In this document: positions 1 to 10,288 of the stretch, in pieces | Layout of the letters: each line of letters opens with the position of its first letter | Numbering within the stretch: the first letter of the stretch is position 1 | Source: Actinomycetes bacterium | GTDB lineage: Bacteria; Actinomycetota; Acidimicrobiia; Acidimicrobiales; Ilumatobacteraceae | DNA: 64,000 nucleotides | NCBI GenBank assembly: GCA_025360105.1 | Contig: JANYCT010000040.1 | Coordinates: forward strand, 124,001 to 188,000 | Direction: 5' to 3' | Translations under genes and position numbers: made by a program | The notes under the pieces: generated by a model | Database searches by the model: none | Told to the model about the DNA's origin: nothing | The model's input: the letters and a program-made list of their open reading frames with translations, nothing else

Positions 1-609
1 TATGGCCGCGATGATCACTACGACGTGATCAGCGCCTTCATCAAGAGTATTCGTGGCAGCGACGCCGATGCTGGGCTGTACTGGTTGGCGCGCATGCTCG
101 AAGCGGGTGAGGATGCCCGCTTCATCGTTCGCCGTCTCATCGTGCTCGCCAGCGAGGACATCGGCATGGCCGACCCGATGTCGCTGCTTGTCGCGGTTGC
201 CGCAGCGCAGGCCGTTGAGCACGTCGGCCTACCCGAGGCGCAGCTGAACCTTGCCCAAGCCGTGGTGCACCTCGCGACGGCGCCGAAGAGCAACCGGTCG
301 GCGCTCGGCGTCTGGAATGCCCGAAGCATGGTGCGCGATGGTGCAGTCGGCGAGGTACCTGCGCATCTTCGCGATGCCCATTACCAGGGCGCTGCATCGC
401 TGGGCCATGGCACCGGCTACGTGTACCCTCATGATGATCCCCGTGGTTGGGTGCCTCAGCAGTACCGGCCCGACGAAATGGTCGGCGTCACGCTCTACGA
501 GCCCACAACACATGGTTTCGAGCAGGAAGTGACCACCCGCATGGAACGACATCTGAGTCATCCGATCAATGCCACTGACGCGATCCCCCAGACCGAGGAT
601 GCACCATGA
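1..609 (+). CDS. rarA: RarA/MgsA-like AAA+ replication-associated recombination protein, C-terminal part (5' truncated by window edge)
   Basis: Open frame from base 1: [59 protein letters not shown]..., typical of the RarA C-terminus. Confidence 0.9.
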   Translation, partial: YGRDDHYDVISAFIKSIRGSDADAGLYWLARMLEAGEDARFIVRRLIVLASEDIGMADPMSLLVAVAAAQAVEHVGLPEAQLNLAQAVVHLATAPKSNRSALGVWNARSMVRDGAVGEVPAHLRDAHYQGAASLGHGTGYVYPHDDPRGWVPQQYRPDEMVGVTLYEPTTHGFEQEVTTRMERHLSHPINATDAIPQTEDAP

Positions 610-1043
610 CCGCTGGTGAACTGGCCATCCTCCTCGCCACCGTGTTGTGCTCCCTTGGTTTCGCGGCGTTGATCGTGGTACTGATGCGAGTGCTCGACAC
701 TCTCAAATCGTTGCGTGGAGAGGTTGAGTCATTGCGGAGCGAGACTCGTCCGCTGCTCGCCGAGTTACAACTCTCGACCGACGAAGCCCGCATCACCATG
801 GCGGCGGCACGCAACGATCTCGATCGTTTCGACAAGGTTCTCGGCTCTGCGGAGGCGATCAGTGATGCCGTGTCCGGCAGCGGACGCGTTGCACGAGCGG
901 CGCTGTCGGTTCCAGTGATCAAGGCAGCCGGCATCGCCACGGGCACCGGACGGGCCTGGCGACGACTGCGGCGTAAGGACGCCAAGGCGCTGGCCAAGGG
1001 CGAGCGTCGTATCACGCGGATCAGCCAGGGGCGGCAATCATGA
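606..1043 (+). CDS. DUF948-like membrane-anchored coiled-coil protein
   Basis: N-terminal TM helix then coiled coil; ATGA overlap with rarA. Confidence 0.6.
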   Translation: MTAGELAILLATVLCSLGFAALIVVLMRVLDTLKSLRGEVESLRSETRPLLAELQLSTDEARITMAAARNDLDRFDKVLGSAEAISDAVSGSGRVARAALSVPVIKAAGIATGTGRAWRRLRRKDAKALAKGERRITRISQGRQS

Positions 1044-1429
1044 TGAAGCGATTGACCTGGTTCATGGGCGGTGCCGTTGCTGGTGTGGCGGGCGTGGGCT
1101 TCGCCAAGAAGAAGATGAAAGAGACCGCATCGTTGATGGCGCCGACGCATATCGCTCGTTCCGCGATGGTTCGCTTGCGTGGCCGTGGCCACGATGTCTC
1201 CGAAGCCATCAGCGAAGGTCGTCGCGCGATGCACGACAAAGAAGCCGAGCTGCGCGCTCGTCGCGATGGCACGGCGGCGTCACTCGCCGATGAACTCGAA
1301 CCCGATGATCAGGTGCTCGTTGATGGTCAGCCGGTGGAACCAGGCCAGGTCATCGTGCTCCGGCAGGTGCGCACGAACGACCATTCCGGTCCGCGGCGCA
1401 GCAGTCGTCGCACACGCCGCAACGCATGA
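1040..1429 (+). CDS. hypothetical protein
   Basis: ORF overlapping the previous gene by 4 nt; N-terminal glycine-rich hydrophobic segment. Confidence 0.6.
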   Translation: MMKRLTWFMGGAVAGVAGVGFAKKKMKETASLMAPTHIARSAMVRLRGRGHDVSEAISEGRRAMHDKEAELRARRDGTAASLADELEPDDQVLVDGQPVEPGQVIVLRQVRTNDHSGPRRSSRRTRRNA

Positions 1430-2844
1430 GCTGCTTGATCGACGACCTCGGTGTGGCGGTGTCGCCGGACCGGGTTCGTGCCGGGCACGCCGAGTTGAGT
1501 CTGTATCGACGCGATGCGTCGAACTTCGATGGCAGTGCGTCGGTGGTGTGCTTTCCGATGACGACCGCAGAGGTGCAAGCCGTGGTGCGCGTGTGCGTTG
1601 CTCATGCAACGCCATACGTTGCGCGAGGTTCCGGCACCGGACTCGCTGGTGGGGCGACCCCGCTCGATGGAGCCGTCGTGGTATCGCTTGCGAAAATGGA
1701 TCGGATCATCTCCATCGACGCACAGGCACGCCAAGCCTGGGTCGAGCCAGGGGTATTGAACCTCGACCTCAGCAAAGCAGTGGCCCATCTCGGCCTGCAC
1801 TTCGCCCCTGACCCGAGTAGCCAGCAGAGTTGCACGATCGGTGGCAACGTCGCCAATAACTCGGGCGGACCACATTGCCTCGCCGACGGTGTAACGGCCG
1901 CACACATCGTCGCGCTCGAGGTGGTGCTCCCCGAAGGGGACATCGTCATCATCGGCGGCGAGGATCCGGACCCGGACGGTCTCGATCTCCGCGGTGCCTT
2001 CGTCGGCAGTGAGGGCATGTTCGGAATCGCCACCAAGATCTGTGTGCGTCTCACGCAGAATGCCCCAGCGGTTCGCACAATGCTGCTCGATTTCGATCGT
2101 GTCGAAGATGGCGCCGAAACAGTGAGCGCGATCATCGCCGCCGGCATGGTACCCGCAGCGCTCGAAATGATGGACGCGCTGTGCACCCGCGCTGTCGAGG
2201 AGTACATCCACGCTGGCCTGCCCACAGACGCCGCCGCAATCCTGCTCGTCGAGGTCGCCGGGCTGTCGCATGGGCTCGAGGATCAGGTCGCGCGCATCAT
2301 CTCCATCGGAAAGGCCCACGGCGCGCGTACGGTGCGAGTCGCTCAGGATGAAGCCGAACGGGCGTTGCTGTGGAAGGGCCGCAAGACAGCCTTCGGGGCG
2401 ATCGCTCGGATCAAGCCGAACTACTACCTCCACGACACGGTCGTGCCGCGGCGCAAGCTGCCCGAGGTGCTCAACCAGGTGTACGAGATCGCCAAGCGCC
2501 ACGACTTGTTGGTGATGAACGTGTTCCACGCTGGCGACGGCAACCTGCACCCACTGCTCGTCTTCGACAAGCGCGAACCGGGGGTCATGGAGAGGGTGCA
2601 CGCGGCGGGTGAGGAGATCGTGCGGGTCTCAGTGGCCGCTGGCGGCGTGCTGAGTGGTGAGCACGGCATCGGATTGGAAAAGCGCGACTTCATGCCGCTG
2701 ATGTTCAGCCCGGTCGATCTTGCCGCGCAGGCCGCGATGCGAGCCGCGTTCGACCCCACCGGCCTTGCCAATCCCACCAAGGTGTTGCCTAGCCCTGCCG
2801 CCTGTGGTGATGTCCATCACGTGCCCGAGGGCGCATGGATCTGA
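1426..2844 (+). CDS. glcD: FAD-linked oxidase, glycolate oxidase subunit GlcD-like
   Basis: ARGSGTGLAGGATPLDGAVVVSL, SCTIGGNVANNSGGPH, FHAGDGNLHPLL, SGEHGIGLEKRDFM motifs. Confidence 0.9.
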   Translation: MSCLIDDLGVAVSPDRVRAGHAELSLYRRDASNFDGSASVVCFPMTTAEVQAVVRVCVAHATPYVARGSGTGLAGGATPLDGAVVVSLAKMDRIISIDAQARQAWVEPGVLNLDLSKAVAHLGLHFAPDPSSQQSCTIGGNVANNSGGPHCLADGVTAAHIVALEVVLPEGDIVIIGGEDPDPDGLDLRGAFVGSEGMFGIATKICVRLTQNAPAVRTMLLDFDRVEDGAETVSAIIAAGMVPAALEMMDALCTRAVEEYIHAGLPTDAAAILLVEVAGLSHGLEDQVARIISIGKAHGARTVRVAQDEAERALLWKGRKTAFGAIARIKPNYYLHDTVVPRRKLPEVLNQVYEIAKRHDLLVMNVFHAGDGNLHPLLVFDKREPGVMERVHAAGEEIVRVSVAAGGVLSGEHGIGLEKRDFMPLMFSPVDLAAQAAMRAAFDPTGLANPTKVLPSPAACGDVHHVPEGAWI

Positions 2845-3710
2845 ATGGCTTCGCTGCTGGCGTCGGTGACACTGCGCAGGGGCCTGTCTCGATTGCCGGC
2901 TCCTCGAGCCGTGGCGGCAGTGTGCCGGGCGTGCGAACGGTGACTGCACCTGCCGGGATCGAATGGATCCAGGCAGACGAGATGATTGTGTCGTGCGGAG
3001 CGGGCACGCTCGTCGCGGAGCTTGATGCAGCGCTTGCTGAAATCGGCCAGAGCATCGCGCTTGCGCCGACTGGCACTGTGGGCGGCGCACTATCGGTGGG
3101 CCAAAGCGGCATTCGCCGCCTCGGCTACGGCCCGTTGCGCGACGTGTTGCTGCAGGCTCACTACATCTCAGCCGCTGGCGACGTAGTGAAAGCAGGTGGT
3201 CCAACGGTGAAGAACGTGTCGGGTTTCGATCTCTGCCGGCTGCTGGTCGGGTCTCGTGGCACGCTTGGCTTCCTCGGCGATGTGATCCTGCGCACCCGAC
3301 CGCTGCCAGCCGTATCGCAGTGGTTCAGCACCACCGCCGACCCCTTTGCCACGTTCGCGGCGCTGTATCGACCGGTGAGTGTGCTGTGGGATGGTGAGAC
3401 GACATGGGCGCTGCTCGAGGGCCACGCCAACGATGTGCGCGAGCAAGCCGCCGGCGCGGGCTTGGTCGAGACCGGTGGCCCTCCGGCGCTGCCCTCCACG
3501 GCGCGATGGTCGTTGCCTCCTGCGCAGCTGCACATGTTGTCCACAGACACGGGCTTCGTTGCGGAGATAGGTGTTGGGGTGGTGCACCACTCGATCCTGC
3601 AGCCGGCGCGCACGTTGGATCCGGCAGTGCTTGCCTTGCATCAACGGCTCAAGGAGCAGTTCGATCCGACAGCGCGTCTGAACCCGGGCGTCGATCTCTT
3701 TGATATTTGA
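2835..3710 (+). CDS. glcE: FAD-binding oxidase, glycolate oxidase subunit GlcE-like
   Basis: GTVGGALSVGQSGIRRLGYGPLRDVLL and VKNVSGFDLCRLLVGSRGTLGFLGDVILRTRPLP; overlaps glcD. Confidence 0.85.
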   Translation: MDLNGFAAGVGDTAQGPVSIAGSSSRGGSVPGVRTVTAPAGIEWIQADEMIVSCGAGTLVAELDAALAEIGQSIALAPTGTVGGALSVGQSGIRRLGYGPLRDVLLQAHYISAAGDVVKAGGPTVKNVSGFDLCRLLVGSRGTLGFLGDVILRTRPLPAVSQWFSTTADPFATFAALYRPVSVLWDGETTWALLEGHANDVREQAAGAGLVETGGPPALPSTARWSLPPAQLHMLSTDTGFVAEIGVGVVHHSILQPARTLDPAVLALHQRLKEQFDPTARLNPGVDLFDI

Positions 3711-4614
3711 TCCTGCGCCGCTCGTGGTGCAACCACCTGGCGATGCCACATCAGTACGAGCAGCTGCGGAGACTGCTGCATCGCGTTGGAGTCTCGCTTC
3801 GCCCGAGTTGATCCGTCTGGGGGCCAATGGCGTGTTCGGCAGTGGCGATGTGATTCTGCGTGTCAGCCGTCCGACCGCGCCCATACGCGTCGCAGTGGAT
3901 TTTGCTGATCTGCTGCTGGGGGAGGGCATCCGCGCTGCCTTGCCTGCCCAACCCCATGCCATCACGTTCGACAACGGGCTCGCGGTCACTGCATGGCAAC
4001 GGATCGAGCATGACCCTACGTTGCCCCTCGACTGGGAACGCGTCGGTGCCATGGTTGCGCGGGTGCATGCCATCGATCCCGCACGTGTCGGGCACGCGGG
4101 CATCGGCCATCCGCTGCCGTTCTGCGGCAGCTTTCCCTGGTGGGACTTCGACACGATGATGGCCGAGGCCGACGGACTCGATCCGGTGACTGTTGGCGCG
4201 CTGGAAGCGGCCCGCGTTCGGTATGGCTGGTGGGCTCACGCTGCGCTCGACCGCGCGATGGTGTTGTGCCACGGTGACGTGCACCCCGGCAACGTACTCG
4301 TCGACCGTGAAGGGCCGATCCTCATCGATTGGGACCTGCTGTGTCTCGGCCCGGCGGCGTGGGACCACGCTCCGCTGATGACGTGGACGCGCCGATGGGG
4401 TGGCGAGCCAGGTATCTACGAGGCGTTCAGCGCCGGATACGGCGAACGCCCCGACGATGATCTCGCCCGTGCGTTGGCCGAGATGCGCCTGCTTGCGGCC
4501 ACGCTGATGCGGCTCCAACGCGCCCGGCTCGACCCTGCGCAGCGCCCCGAGGCGATGCGTCGCCTCGCTTACTGGCGCAGCGAACCCGACGCGCCGATGT
4601 GGCAGGCCCAGTAG
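3700..4614 (+). CDS. aminoglycoside phosphotransferase (APH) family kinase
   Basis: LCHGDVHPGNVLVDREGPILIDWDLLCLGPAAWDHAPL catalytic/Mg-binding motifs. Confidence 0.85.
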   Translation: MIFDPAPLVVQPPGDATSVRAAAETAASRWSLASPELIRLGANGVFGSGDVILRVSRPTAPIRVAVDFADLLLGEGIRAALPAQPHAITFDNGLAVTAWQRIEHDPTLPLDWERVGAMVARVHAIDPARVGHAGIGHPLPFCGSFPWWDFDTMMAEADGLDPVTVGALEAARVRYGWWAHAALDRAMVLCHGDVHPGNVLVDREGPILIDWDLLCLGPAAWDHAPLMTWTRRWGGEPGIYEAFSAGYGERPDDDLARALAEMRLLAATLMRLQRARLDPAQRPEAMRRLAYWRSEPDAPMWQAQ

Positions 4615-4686
4615 CGGACGGGGCCGGTCTGGGTGTTCGTGTGAGCACCTCAGGGCACGGATCTACTGCCAGTCAGATCCTGACCC

Positions 4687-6084
4687 TTACATGAAGCGGC
4701 GGACGAGCTTGTACTTCCATCCCTTGTAGGGCGGGTACAGGATCGACGGGTCTGGCTTGGTCGGCTTGCGCAGAACCGACTTGCGGTGGCTGAAAGTATC
4801 GAAACCGGCCTTGGCGTGATAGGCACCCATGCCGCTGGCACCCACGCCTCCGAAGGGAAGCTCGGTGACGCCAACATGCAAAACAGTGTGGTTCACCAGC
4901 ACGCCACCCGCGGTCGTTCGAGACAACACGCGGTCGACGATGGCATCGCTACTGCTGAACACGTACAGAGCCAACGGCTTATCGCCATCGTTCACGATGC
5001 GAATTGCTTCGTCGACATCGCCCACAGCGATCACGGGCAGGATCGGGCCGAAGATTTCTTCCTGCATGACCGCGGCGTCAGGCTCTACACCGGCGAGCAC
5101 CGTAGGAGGCAAATATCTGTTGGCGCGATCGCCGTGGCCACCGCACACAGTGGCATCGAATCCACCGGCATCGAGCAGCGCAGTGAGGCGGTCCCAGTGT
5201 CGCTCGTTCACGATGCGCGCATAGTCGGGCGAGCTCTTCGGGTCATCGCCGTAGAAGTCGTGCACGGCGCGCAGCAGCGCACCCATCAGCTTGTCCTCGA
5301 CCGAGGCATCGACGAGGACATAGTCGGGCGCAACACACGTCTGACCGGCGTTGATAAACTTGCCCCACGCAATTCGGCGGGCGGCTACATCGATATCCGC
5401 ATCGGCGGCGACAATGACCGGACTTTTTCCGCCCAGCTCGAGAGTAACGGGCGTCAGGTGCTGGGCGGCGGCAGTCATCACGATGCGACCAACAGCGCCA
5501 TTGCCCGTATAAAAGATGTGGTCGAACTTCTCGTCGAGCAGCGCCGTTGTCTCGACGACGCCCCCCGTGACCACCTGTACGACTCGTTCGTCGAGATAGT
5601 GAGGGATGTAGCGCGCCATCACGGCGGCCGTTGCTGGGGCGACCTCCGACGGCTTGAGCACCACCGTGTTGCCGGCGGCGAGCGCGGGCACCAACGGCGC
5701 CAACAGCAGCTGCATCGGATAGTTCCACGGCGCAATGATGAGCACGACGCCGAGCGGTTCGGAGATGATCTCCGCTGAACCGGGCTTGAAAGTGAGCGCC
5801 ACCTTGGCCTTCTCAGGTGCACACCACTTGTCGAGGTTCTTGAGCGCATGATCGATCTCGCTCAGTGCGACGCCGACCTCGGCGGTGTACGCCTCCATCG
5901 GTGGCTTGCGTAGGTCGGTGGCCAAAGCAGCGAGGATCGGACCCTCTTGCTCGACGAGCATCCGACGGAGCTGCTGAAGCTGCGTGCGGCGAGCCTCTAT
6001 GTCGCGCATGGCGCCGTTGTTGTACGAGTCTCGCAACCCGGCGACGATGGCGGGAATGGACGCAGAGGTGTCGGTCATGATCAC
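4687..6084 (-). CDS. aldehyde dehydrogenase family protein
   Basis: PWNYPMQLLLAPLVPALAAGNTVVLKPSEVAP, LELGGKSPVIV, NAGQTCVAPDYVL motifs. Confidence 0.93.
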   Translation of the reverse strand: MIMTDTSASIPAIVAGLRDSYNNGAMRDIEARRTQLQQLRRMLVEQEGPILAALATDLRKPPMEAYTAEVGVALSEIDHALKNLDKWCAPEKAKVALTFKPGSAEIISEPLGVVLIIAPWNYPMQLLLAPLVPALAAGNTVVLKPSEVAPATAAVMARYIPHYLDERVVQVVTGGVVETTALLDEKFDHIFYTGNGAVGRIVMTAAAQHLTPVTLELGGKSPVIVAADADIDVAARRIAWGKFINAGQTCVAPDYVLVDASVEDKLMGALLRAVHDFYGDDPKSSPDYARIVNERHWDRLTALLDAGGFDATVCGGHGDRANRYLPPTVLAGVEPDAAVMQEEIFGPILPVIAVGDVDEAIRIVNDGDKPLALYVFSSSDAIVDRVLSRTTAGGVLVNHTVLHVGVTELPFGGVGASGMGAYHAKAGFDTFSHRKSVLRKPTKPDPSILYPPYKGWKYKLVRRFM

Positions 6085-6121
6085 AGGCTACGCAAGAACC
6101 TGAGGAAGACGAACCGCTTGT

Positions 6122-6919
6122 TCAACGAGGCTGGCAGGTCGGGCAGAAATAGCATGGTCGGCCACCTAACTCGACGGTCTGGATGGGGGTCGCGCAGCGC
6201 AGGCAACGGTCGCGGTGGTACACGTAGGTGGCCTCGCCACGACGCACTCGGGCGCCACGCGGCGTACTGCGTTCGCTGCTGTCGACGGTGATGATTCGAT
6301 TGTCCTTCACACCCTGGCGCAGCATCGCCACAACAGTGCTCCACAACGACTGCAGCTCGACCGGATCGAGTTCGCATCCCAGCCGCGCCGGATGAATACC
6401 GGTCACGAACAGTGCCTCAGCCCGATATACGTTGCCTACTCCGCAGAGCACGCGCTGGTCGAGCAGGATGGTGCCGATGGCCTGCTTCGAGCGCTGCATA
6501 CGTGCGATTGCCTCGGCCGCGTCGGCTTTCGGGTTCAGCGGATCAGGACCGAGACGCTGTAACACGCGCTGGCGATCGTCGGCGGTGCCGATGGCACAAT
6601 CGGTGGGTCCGGCGAGGTCGATGGTGGCCAATGGCGATTGCAGACGCATGCGCACCATCCCGACAGGCTCGGCAGCGACGGGGCCCTTTGAAATGCGGAA
6701 CTTGCCGAACAGCCCGAGATGAACGTGACCAATCTCGCCGGTATCCCACCAGTAGAAAAGGTGCTTGCCCACGGCTTCGAGATCGGTCAACACATGCCCA
6801 TCGACATGTGCGGCCTCGGCAGTGAAACGCCCCTGAGGCGACGAAACCCTGAGGGGATGGCCCACGAGGAGTCGTCCGTGGTCTCGCGCGATTCGGTGAA
6901 CCGTATGTCCTTCGGGCAT
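6122..6919 (-). CDS. nei: Fpg/Nei family DNA glycosylase (endonuclease VIII-like)
   Basis: MPEGHTVHRIARDH N-terminus, H2TH region (LLDQRVLCGVGNVYRAEALF) and C-terminal zinc finger CLRCATP...CYFCPTCQ. Confidence 0.9.
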   Translation of the reverse strand: MPEGHTVHRIARDHGRLLVGHPLRVSSPQGRFTAEAAHVDGHVLTDLEAVGKHLFYWWDTGEIGHVHLGLFGKFRISKGPVAAEPVGMVRMRLQSPLATIDLAGPTDCAIGTADDRQRVLQRLGPDPLNPKADAAEAIARMQRSKQAIGTILLDQRVLCGVGNVYRAEALFVTGIHPARLGCELDPVELQSLWSTVVAMLRQGVKDNRIITVDSSERSTPRGARVRRGEATYVYHRDRCLRCATPIQTVELGGRPCYFCPTCQPR

Positions 6920-6969
6920 CTGGATGTGTCACTCTCGTTGGGCGGCGAAGCCACTACGGTGGCTTCGTC

Positions 6970-8130
6970 ATGAAGTTACAGCTCAACGATGTCGAACTGG
7001 CCAGCTGTGTGGGCTGCGGTCTGTGCCTACCGCATTGCCCCACATACCGCGTCACGGGCGAAGAAGCGCTCTCCCCGCGGGGACGAATCGCATCAATGCG
7101 CACCGTGGCGTGGGAGGGCGCGCCCATCGACGATGCGTTCGTGAGTTTCATGGAAACGTGTGTCCAATGCCGCAACTGCGAACCGGCGTGCCCGTCGGGT
7201 GTGCCCTATGGCCGTTTGATCGAAGGCACACGACACAGCCTGGCCGAGGCCCATCGCAGCACGCCACGCTGGCAACGCGCCGGTTTCCGCGTGCTCGGGC
7301 ATCATCGCGCGCTCCTTATCGGCTCGACTCTTCTTGCCGGAGCGCAGCGGATGCGGCTCGTTCCCAAGCGTCTCGGACTCAGCCGTCTTCCACTCCGTCG
7401 CGGCCCGGCTCTCAAAGCCACCGGCAGCGATGTGTTCGTCTTCGCCGGTTGCGTCATGGACGCGTGGCAGCGACCAACACATCGCGCTACGCAACGCGTC
7501 ATTGAATCCACCGGCGCCACGTGCGCGATTGCCGCACGTGGCGGCGATTGCTGTGGAGCGCTGCATACCCACGCCGGCCTCACCGATCAGGCCAAAAGGT
7601 TGGCGCAACGAACTATCGCGAGCATGCCCGGCGAGGCGCCGATACTGGTCAACTCGGCCGGATGCGGAGCCGCAATGAAGGACTACGGCCATCTCCTCGG
7701 TACTGACGCTGCGCAGCAGTTCTCTGCACGCGTGCTCGACGTCCATGAGTGGCTCGCTGAGCATGTCGACGACCTGCCAATGCCCGATCCCACCCGCGCG
7801 CGGCCGTCGATCATCGTGCAGGATCCGTGTCATCTGCGGCACGTGCAGAAGGCGCACATGACCGTACGAACCGTGCTCAGTCGCTATGCACTCGTCGTCG
7901 AACTCGACGACGAGGGGCTTTGCTGTGGCGCAGGTGGAGCCTATTCCGCGTTGCAGCCGGCACTGGCGGGAGAGATTCGCGACCGCAAGCTCGCAGCCAT
8001 CGATCGGGCCACTGTTGCCAGTGGAGCCATCATGGTGGCAAGCGCAAATCCCGGGTGTTCCATGCATCTCATCGCTGGGGGAGCCACCGTCATGCATCCT
8101 CTCGACGTTGTGGCCGAGCTATTGCCATGA
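6970..8130 (+). CDS. glcF: (Fe-S)-binding protein, glycolate oxidase subunit GlcF-like
   Basis: Two ferredoxin motifs (CVGCGLCLPHCP, CVQCRNCEPACP) and two CCG domains (GGDCCGALHTHAG, EGLCCGAGGAY). Confidence 0.9.
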   Translation: MKLQLNDVELASCVGCGLCLPHCPTYRVTGEEALSPRGRIASMRTVAWEGAPIDDAFVSFMETCVQCRNCEPACPSGVPYGRLIEGTRHSLAEAHRSTPRWQRAGFRVLGHHRALLIGSTLLAGAQRMRLVPKRLGLSRLPLRRGPALKATGSDVFVFAGCVMDAWQRPTHRATQRVIESTGATCAIAARGGDCCGALHTHAGLTDQAKRLAQRTIASMPGEAPILVNSAGCGAAMKDYGHLLGTDAAQQFSARVLDVHEWLAEHVDDLPMPDPTRARPSIIVQDPCHLRHVQKAHMTVRTVLSRYALVVELDDEGLCCGAGGAYSALQPALAGEIRDRKLAAIDRATVASGAIMVASANPGCSMHLIAGGATVMHPLDVVAELLP

Positions 8131-8363
8131 GCGGGCGCTTCGATGACATTGCTGACCGGCTCGACGCCATCGCCGACGAACTAGCTGACACCGCGCTCAC
8201 CGAGTTGTCTTCGGCTATTCGGCGCGGCGATCAAAAGCGACCAGCCGCCGAGCGCTCGCTGACGCAGGCACGCCGCGCCATCGAGAAGGCAACGCACCTG
8301 CTGCGCGGAATCGACTCGGTGAACACTGGCGGCGCGAGCGACAACTCAGACCAGTTCGACTGA
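8127..8363 (+). CDS. small hypothetical protein
   Basis: ATG at 8127 overlaps glcF stop (ATGA); 78 aa helical protein MSGRFDDIADRLDAIADEL... Confidence 0.6.
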   Translation: MSGRFDDIADRLDAIADELADTALTELSSAIRRGDQKRPAAERSLTQARRAIEKATHLLRGIDSVNTGGASDNSDQFD

Positions 8364-9182
8364 GTCGCCCACGGCGATGGACCCGACGCTCGTGACCGTT
8401 GCGTACACGCCCACGTTCTGGTCAAGATCGCGCACGATGTGGCGCAACACGGCGGTATCCGCGGGTAGGTCGGCAGCAAACTCGCGCGTGACGAGTCCGC
8501 ATCGCGGGCACGCGCTGCCGATCTGAACCTCGGTGCTCCCGATGCGTAGCCGTCGCCCAACCCACTCGAACTCGGGGTGACCGGCGAGGTCACCCGTATC
8601 GATCACCAACGATGGGCGAAACCGACGCTCATCGATCGCCGAATTGGGCAGGGCCTCGCGCATGGTTCGCACGGCCGAGCTGGACATGATCATCAATGGA
8701 TAGCAATCGAAGAAGTTGCCGGGTGGATACTCGAACTCCATCATCTCCGGTGGAAACACCGAGAGATCGGGGAGTGGCTCGTCATCGAGACGCCCGAAGA
8801 TGGTGCGCAGCTCGACCATCATGTCGCTGCTATCAGGCGTGCCGCGTCGATAAAAGTCGGCGTTCGATGTGGGCTGGCTCGGCCACAGCGACACCGGGTG
8901 TCCGACGCCTGCACTGAGTCGCTCGTTCGCGTCAGCGTCGCTGCTGAGTACGAGCTGGCCATCGGGCAGCGTGATCGTCACTGTGTGATCACCTCCGGTG
9001 TACGACGCAGCGAGACGAGGCAAACCGACGACCTTGCGTCCGCTCGCAATCGCGCCACGGACCTCGTCGCGCAGCGCCCACAAACGATCGTTCCCAATGC
9101 CATTTAGTGCAAGCGTCGCGTGTTGCACGCGTGCGCCGAGCATCGACTTCACCGGGTACTGCCAAATCTGGTCGAGTCGCAT
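8346..9182 (-). CDS. MOSC-domain protein
   Basis: MRLDQIWQYPVKSMLGARVQHATLALNGIGNDRLWAL and GSACPRCGLVTREFA (MOSC N and MOSC regions). Confidence 0.85.
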   Translation of the reverse strand: MRLDQIWQYPVKSMLGARVQHATLALNGIGNDRLWALRDEVRGAIASGRKVVGLPRLAASYTGGDHTVTITLPDGQLVLSSDADANERLSAGVGHPVSLWPSQPTSNADFYRRGTPDSSDMMVELRTIFGRLDDEPLPDLSVFPPEMMEFEYPPGNFFDCYPLMIMSSSAVRTMREALPNSAIDERRFRPSLVIDTGDLAGHPEFEWVGRRLRIGSTEVQIGSACPRCGLVTREFAADLPADTAVLRHIVRDLDQNVGVYATVTSVGSIAVGDSVELV

Positions 9183-9210
9183 AGTGCCCCCTCGGACGGT
9201 TGAAATGTTC

Positions 9211-10275
9211 CTAGTCCACAAACGAGTTGATCATGTTGATCATCCGGCGAAGGTCGCCGAAACCGTGCTTGGCAAACGTGAATGCCACACGCGCGCGACT
9301 AACCGTATCGCCCTCCTTCACCTCGATTGGCAGGGGCCCTGTGCGCGAGATCACGCCCGTGGTGCACAGGTACCCAAAGCGCTCGTTCAGCTGTTCAAGT
9401 TGTTCATCGGATGGCGATTGGTGCATCCGCAGCACGAGTAGATCTCCGACATAGCGCAGGCTGTCGTAGTTGGCGTAGAACCGACCGATCTCTGCCGCGG
9501 CCGTTTCGCAGTTGTCGGTGATGAGATAGAGGTTGGTGTCGGCCTCGGCCACCAAGCCGCGTGCCACCAACTGAGTGTCGATCAGCTCGCTCACCCGTTC
9601 CCAATATGGGTCGCCTGGGGTGTCGAGGAACACGATCGGAACCGGCACGCCCTTACCCGTCTGGGTGAGCGTGAGCAACTCGAACATCTCATCGAGTGTC
9701 CCGAAGCCGCCAGGCAGGCATACAAAGGCGCTGCTCTCTTTGATCAACATCAGTTTGCGCGTGAAGAAGTACTTCATGCTGACGTACTTGGTGTCGCCGG
9801 CGATGATGGGGTTGGCCCCCTGCTCAAAGGGCAGTCGGATCGACACCCCGATACTCATTTCGCGACCGGCACCCTCCATCGCAGCCTGCATGATGCCCGG
9901 TCCTGCGCCGGTGATCACCATCCATCCGTGCTCAGCCAGATGGTTCGCGACTCGCCGCGCTTGCAGATACAGCGGATCGTCGTGTTTGGTGCGCGCGCTC
10001 CCGAAGATGGTGGCCTTGCGGCGACCGCGATACGGAGCGAACATCGCGTACGCGTCACGCATCTCGTACACCGCTGAGGCCGCGATCTTGAGATCGAGAG
10101 TTGCTGGTTCGTCGGCGATCATTGCTGCAGCTGACGTGATCAATTCCTCGGCAAGGCGCCGATTGTGGGTCGGCGCCAACTCCTCGATGAGGTGCTGGAT
10201 CGCTTCCATCACGTGCGGGGGCAGCGTCGGGGTCACGGAGTGCACTGTACGCCCGGCGTTCGTTGCGCCGGGCAC
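9211..10275 (-). CDS. LOG family (TIGR00730-type) nucleotide phosphoribohydrolase-like protein
   Basis: GAGPGIMQAAMEGAGRE and PGGFGTLDEMFELLTLTQTGK; true start may be GTG at about 10236. Confidence 0.85.
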   Translation of the reverse strand: MPGATNAGRTVHSVTPTLPPHVMEAIQHLIEELAPTHNRRLAEELITSAAAMIADEPATLDLKIAASAVYEMRDAYAMFAPYRGRRKATIFGSARTKHDDPLYLQARRVANHLAEHGWMVITGAGPGIMQAAMEGAGREMSIGVSIRLPFEQGANPIIAGDTKYVSMKYFFTRKLMLIKESSAFVCLPGGFGTLDEMFELLTLTQTGKGVPVPIVFLDTPGDPYWERVSELIDTQLVARGLVAEADTNLYLITDNCETAAAEIGRFYANYDSLRYVGDLLVLRMHQSPSDEQLEQLNERFGYLCTTGVISRTGPLPIEVKEGDTVSRARVAFTFAKHGFGDLRRMINMINSFVD

Positions 10276-10288
10276 ACAGCAACGAACA

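Noticed and set aside
1327-2601. Long minus-strand ORF opposite glcD
   Set aside because: Antisense shadow of a strongly supported CDS; no recognisable motif. High-GC codon bias opens opposite frames.
4786-5778. Plus-strand ORF opposite the aldehyde dehydrogenase
   Set aside because: Shadow ORF; the minus strand has clear ALDH motifs.
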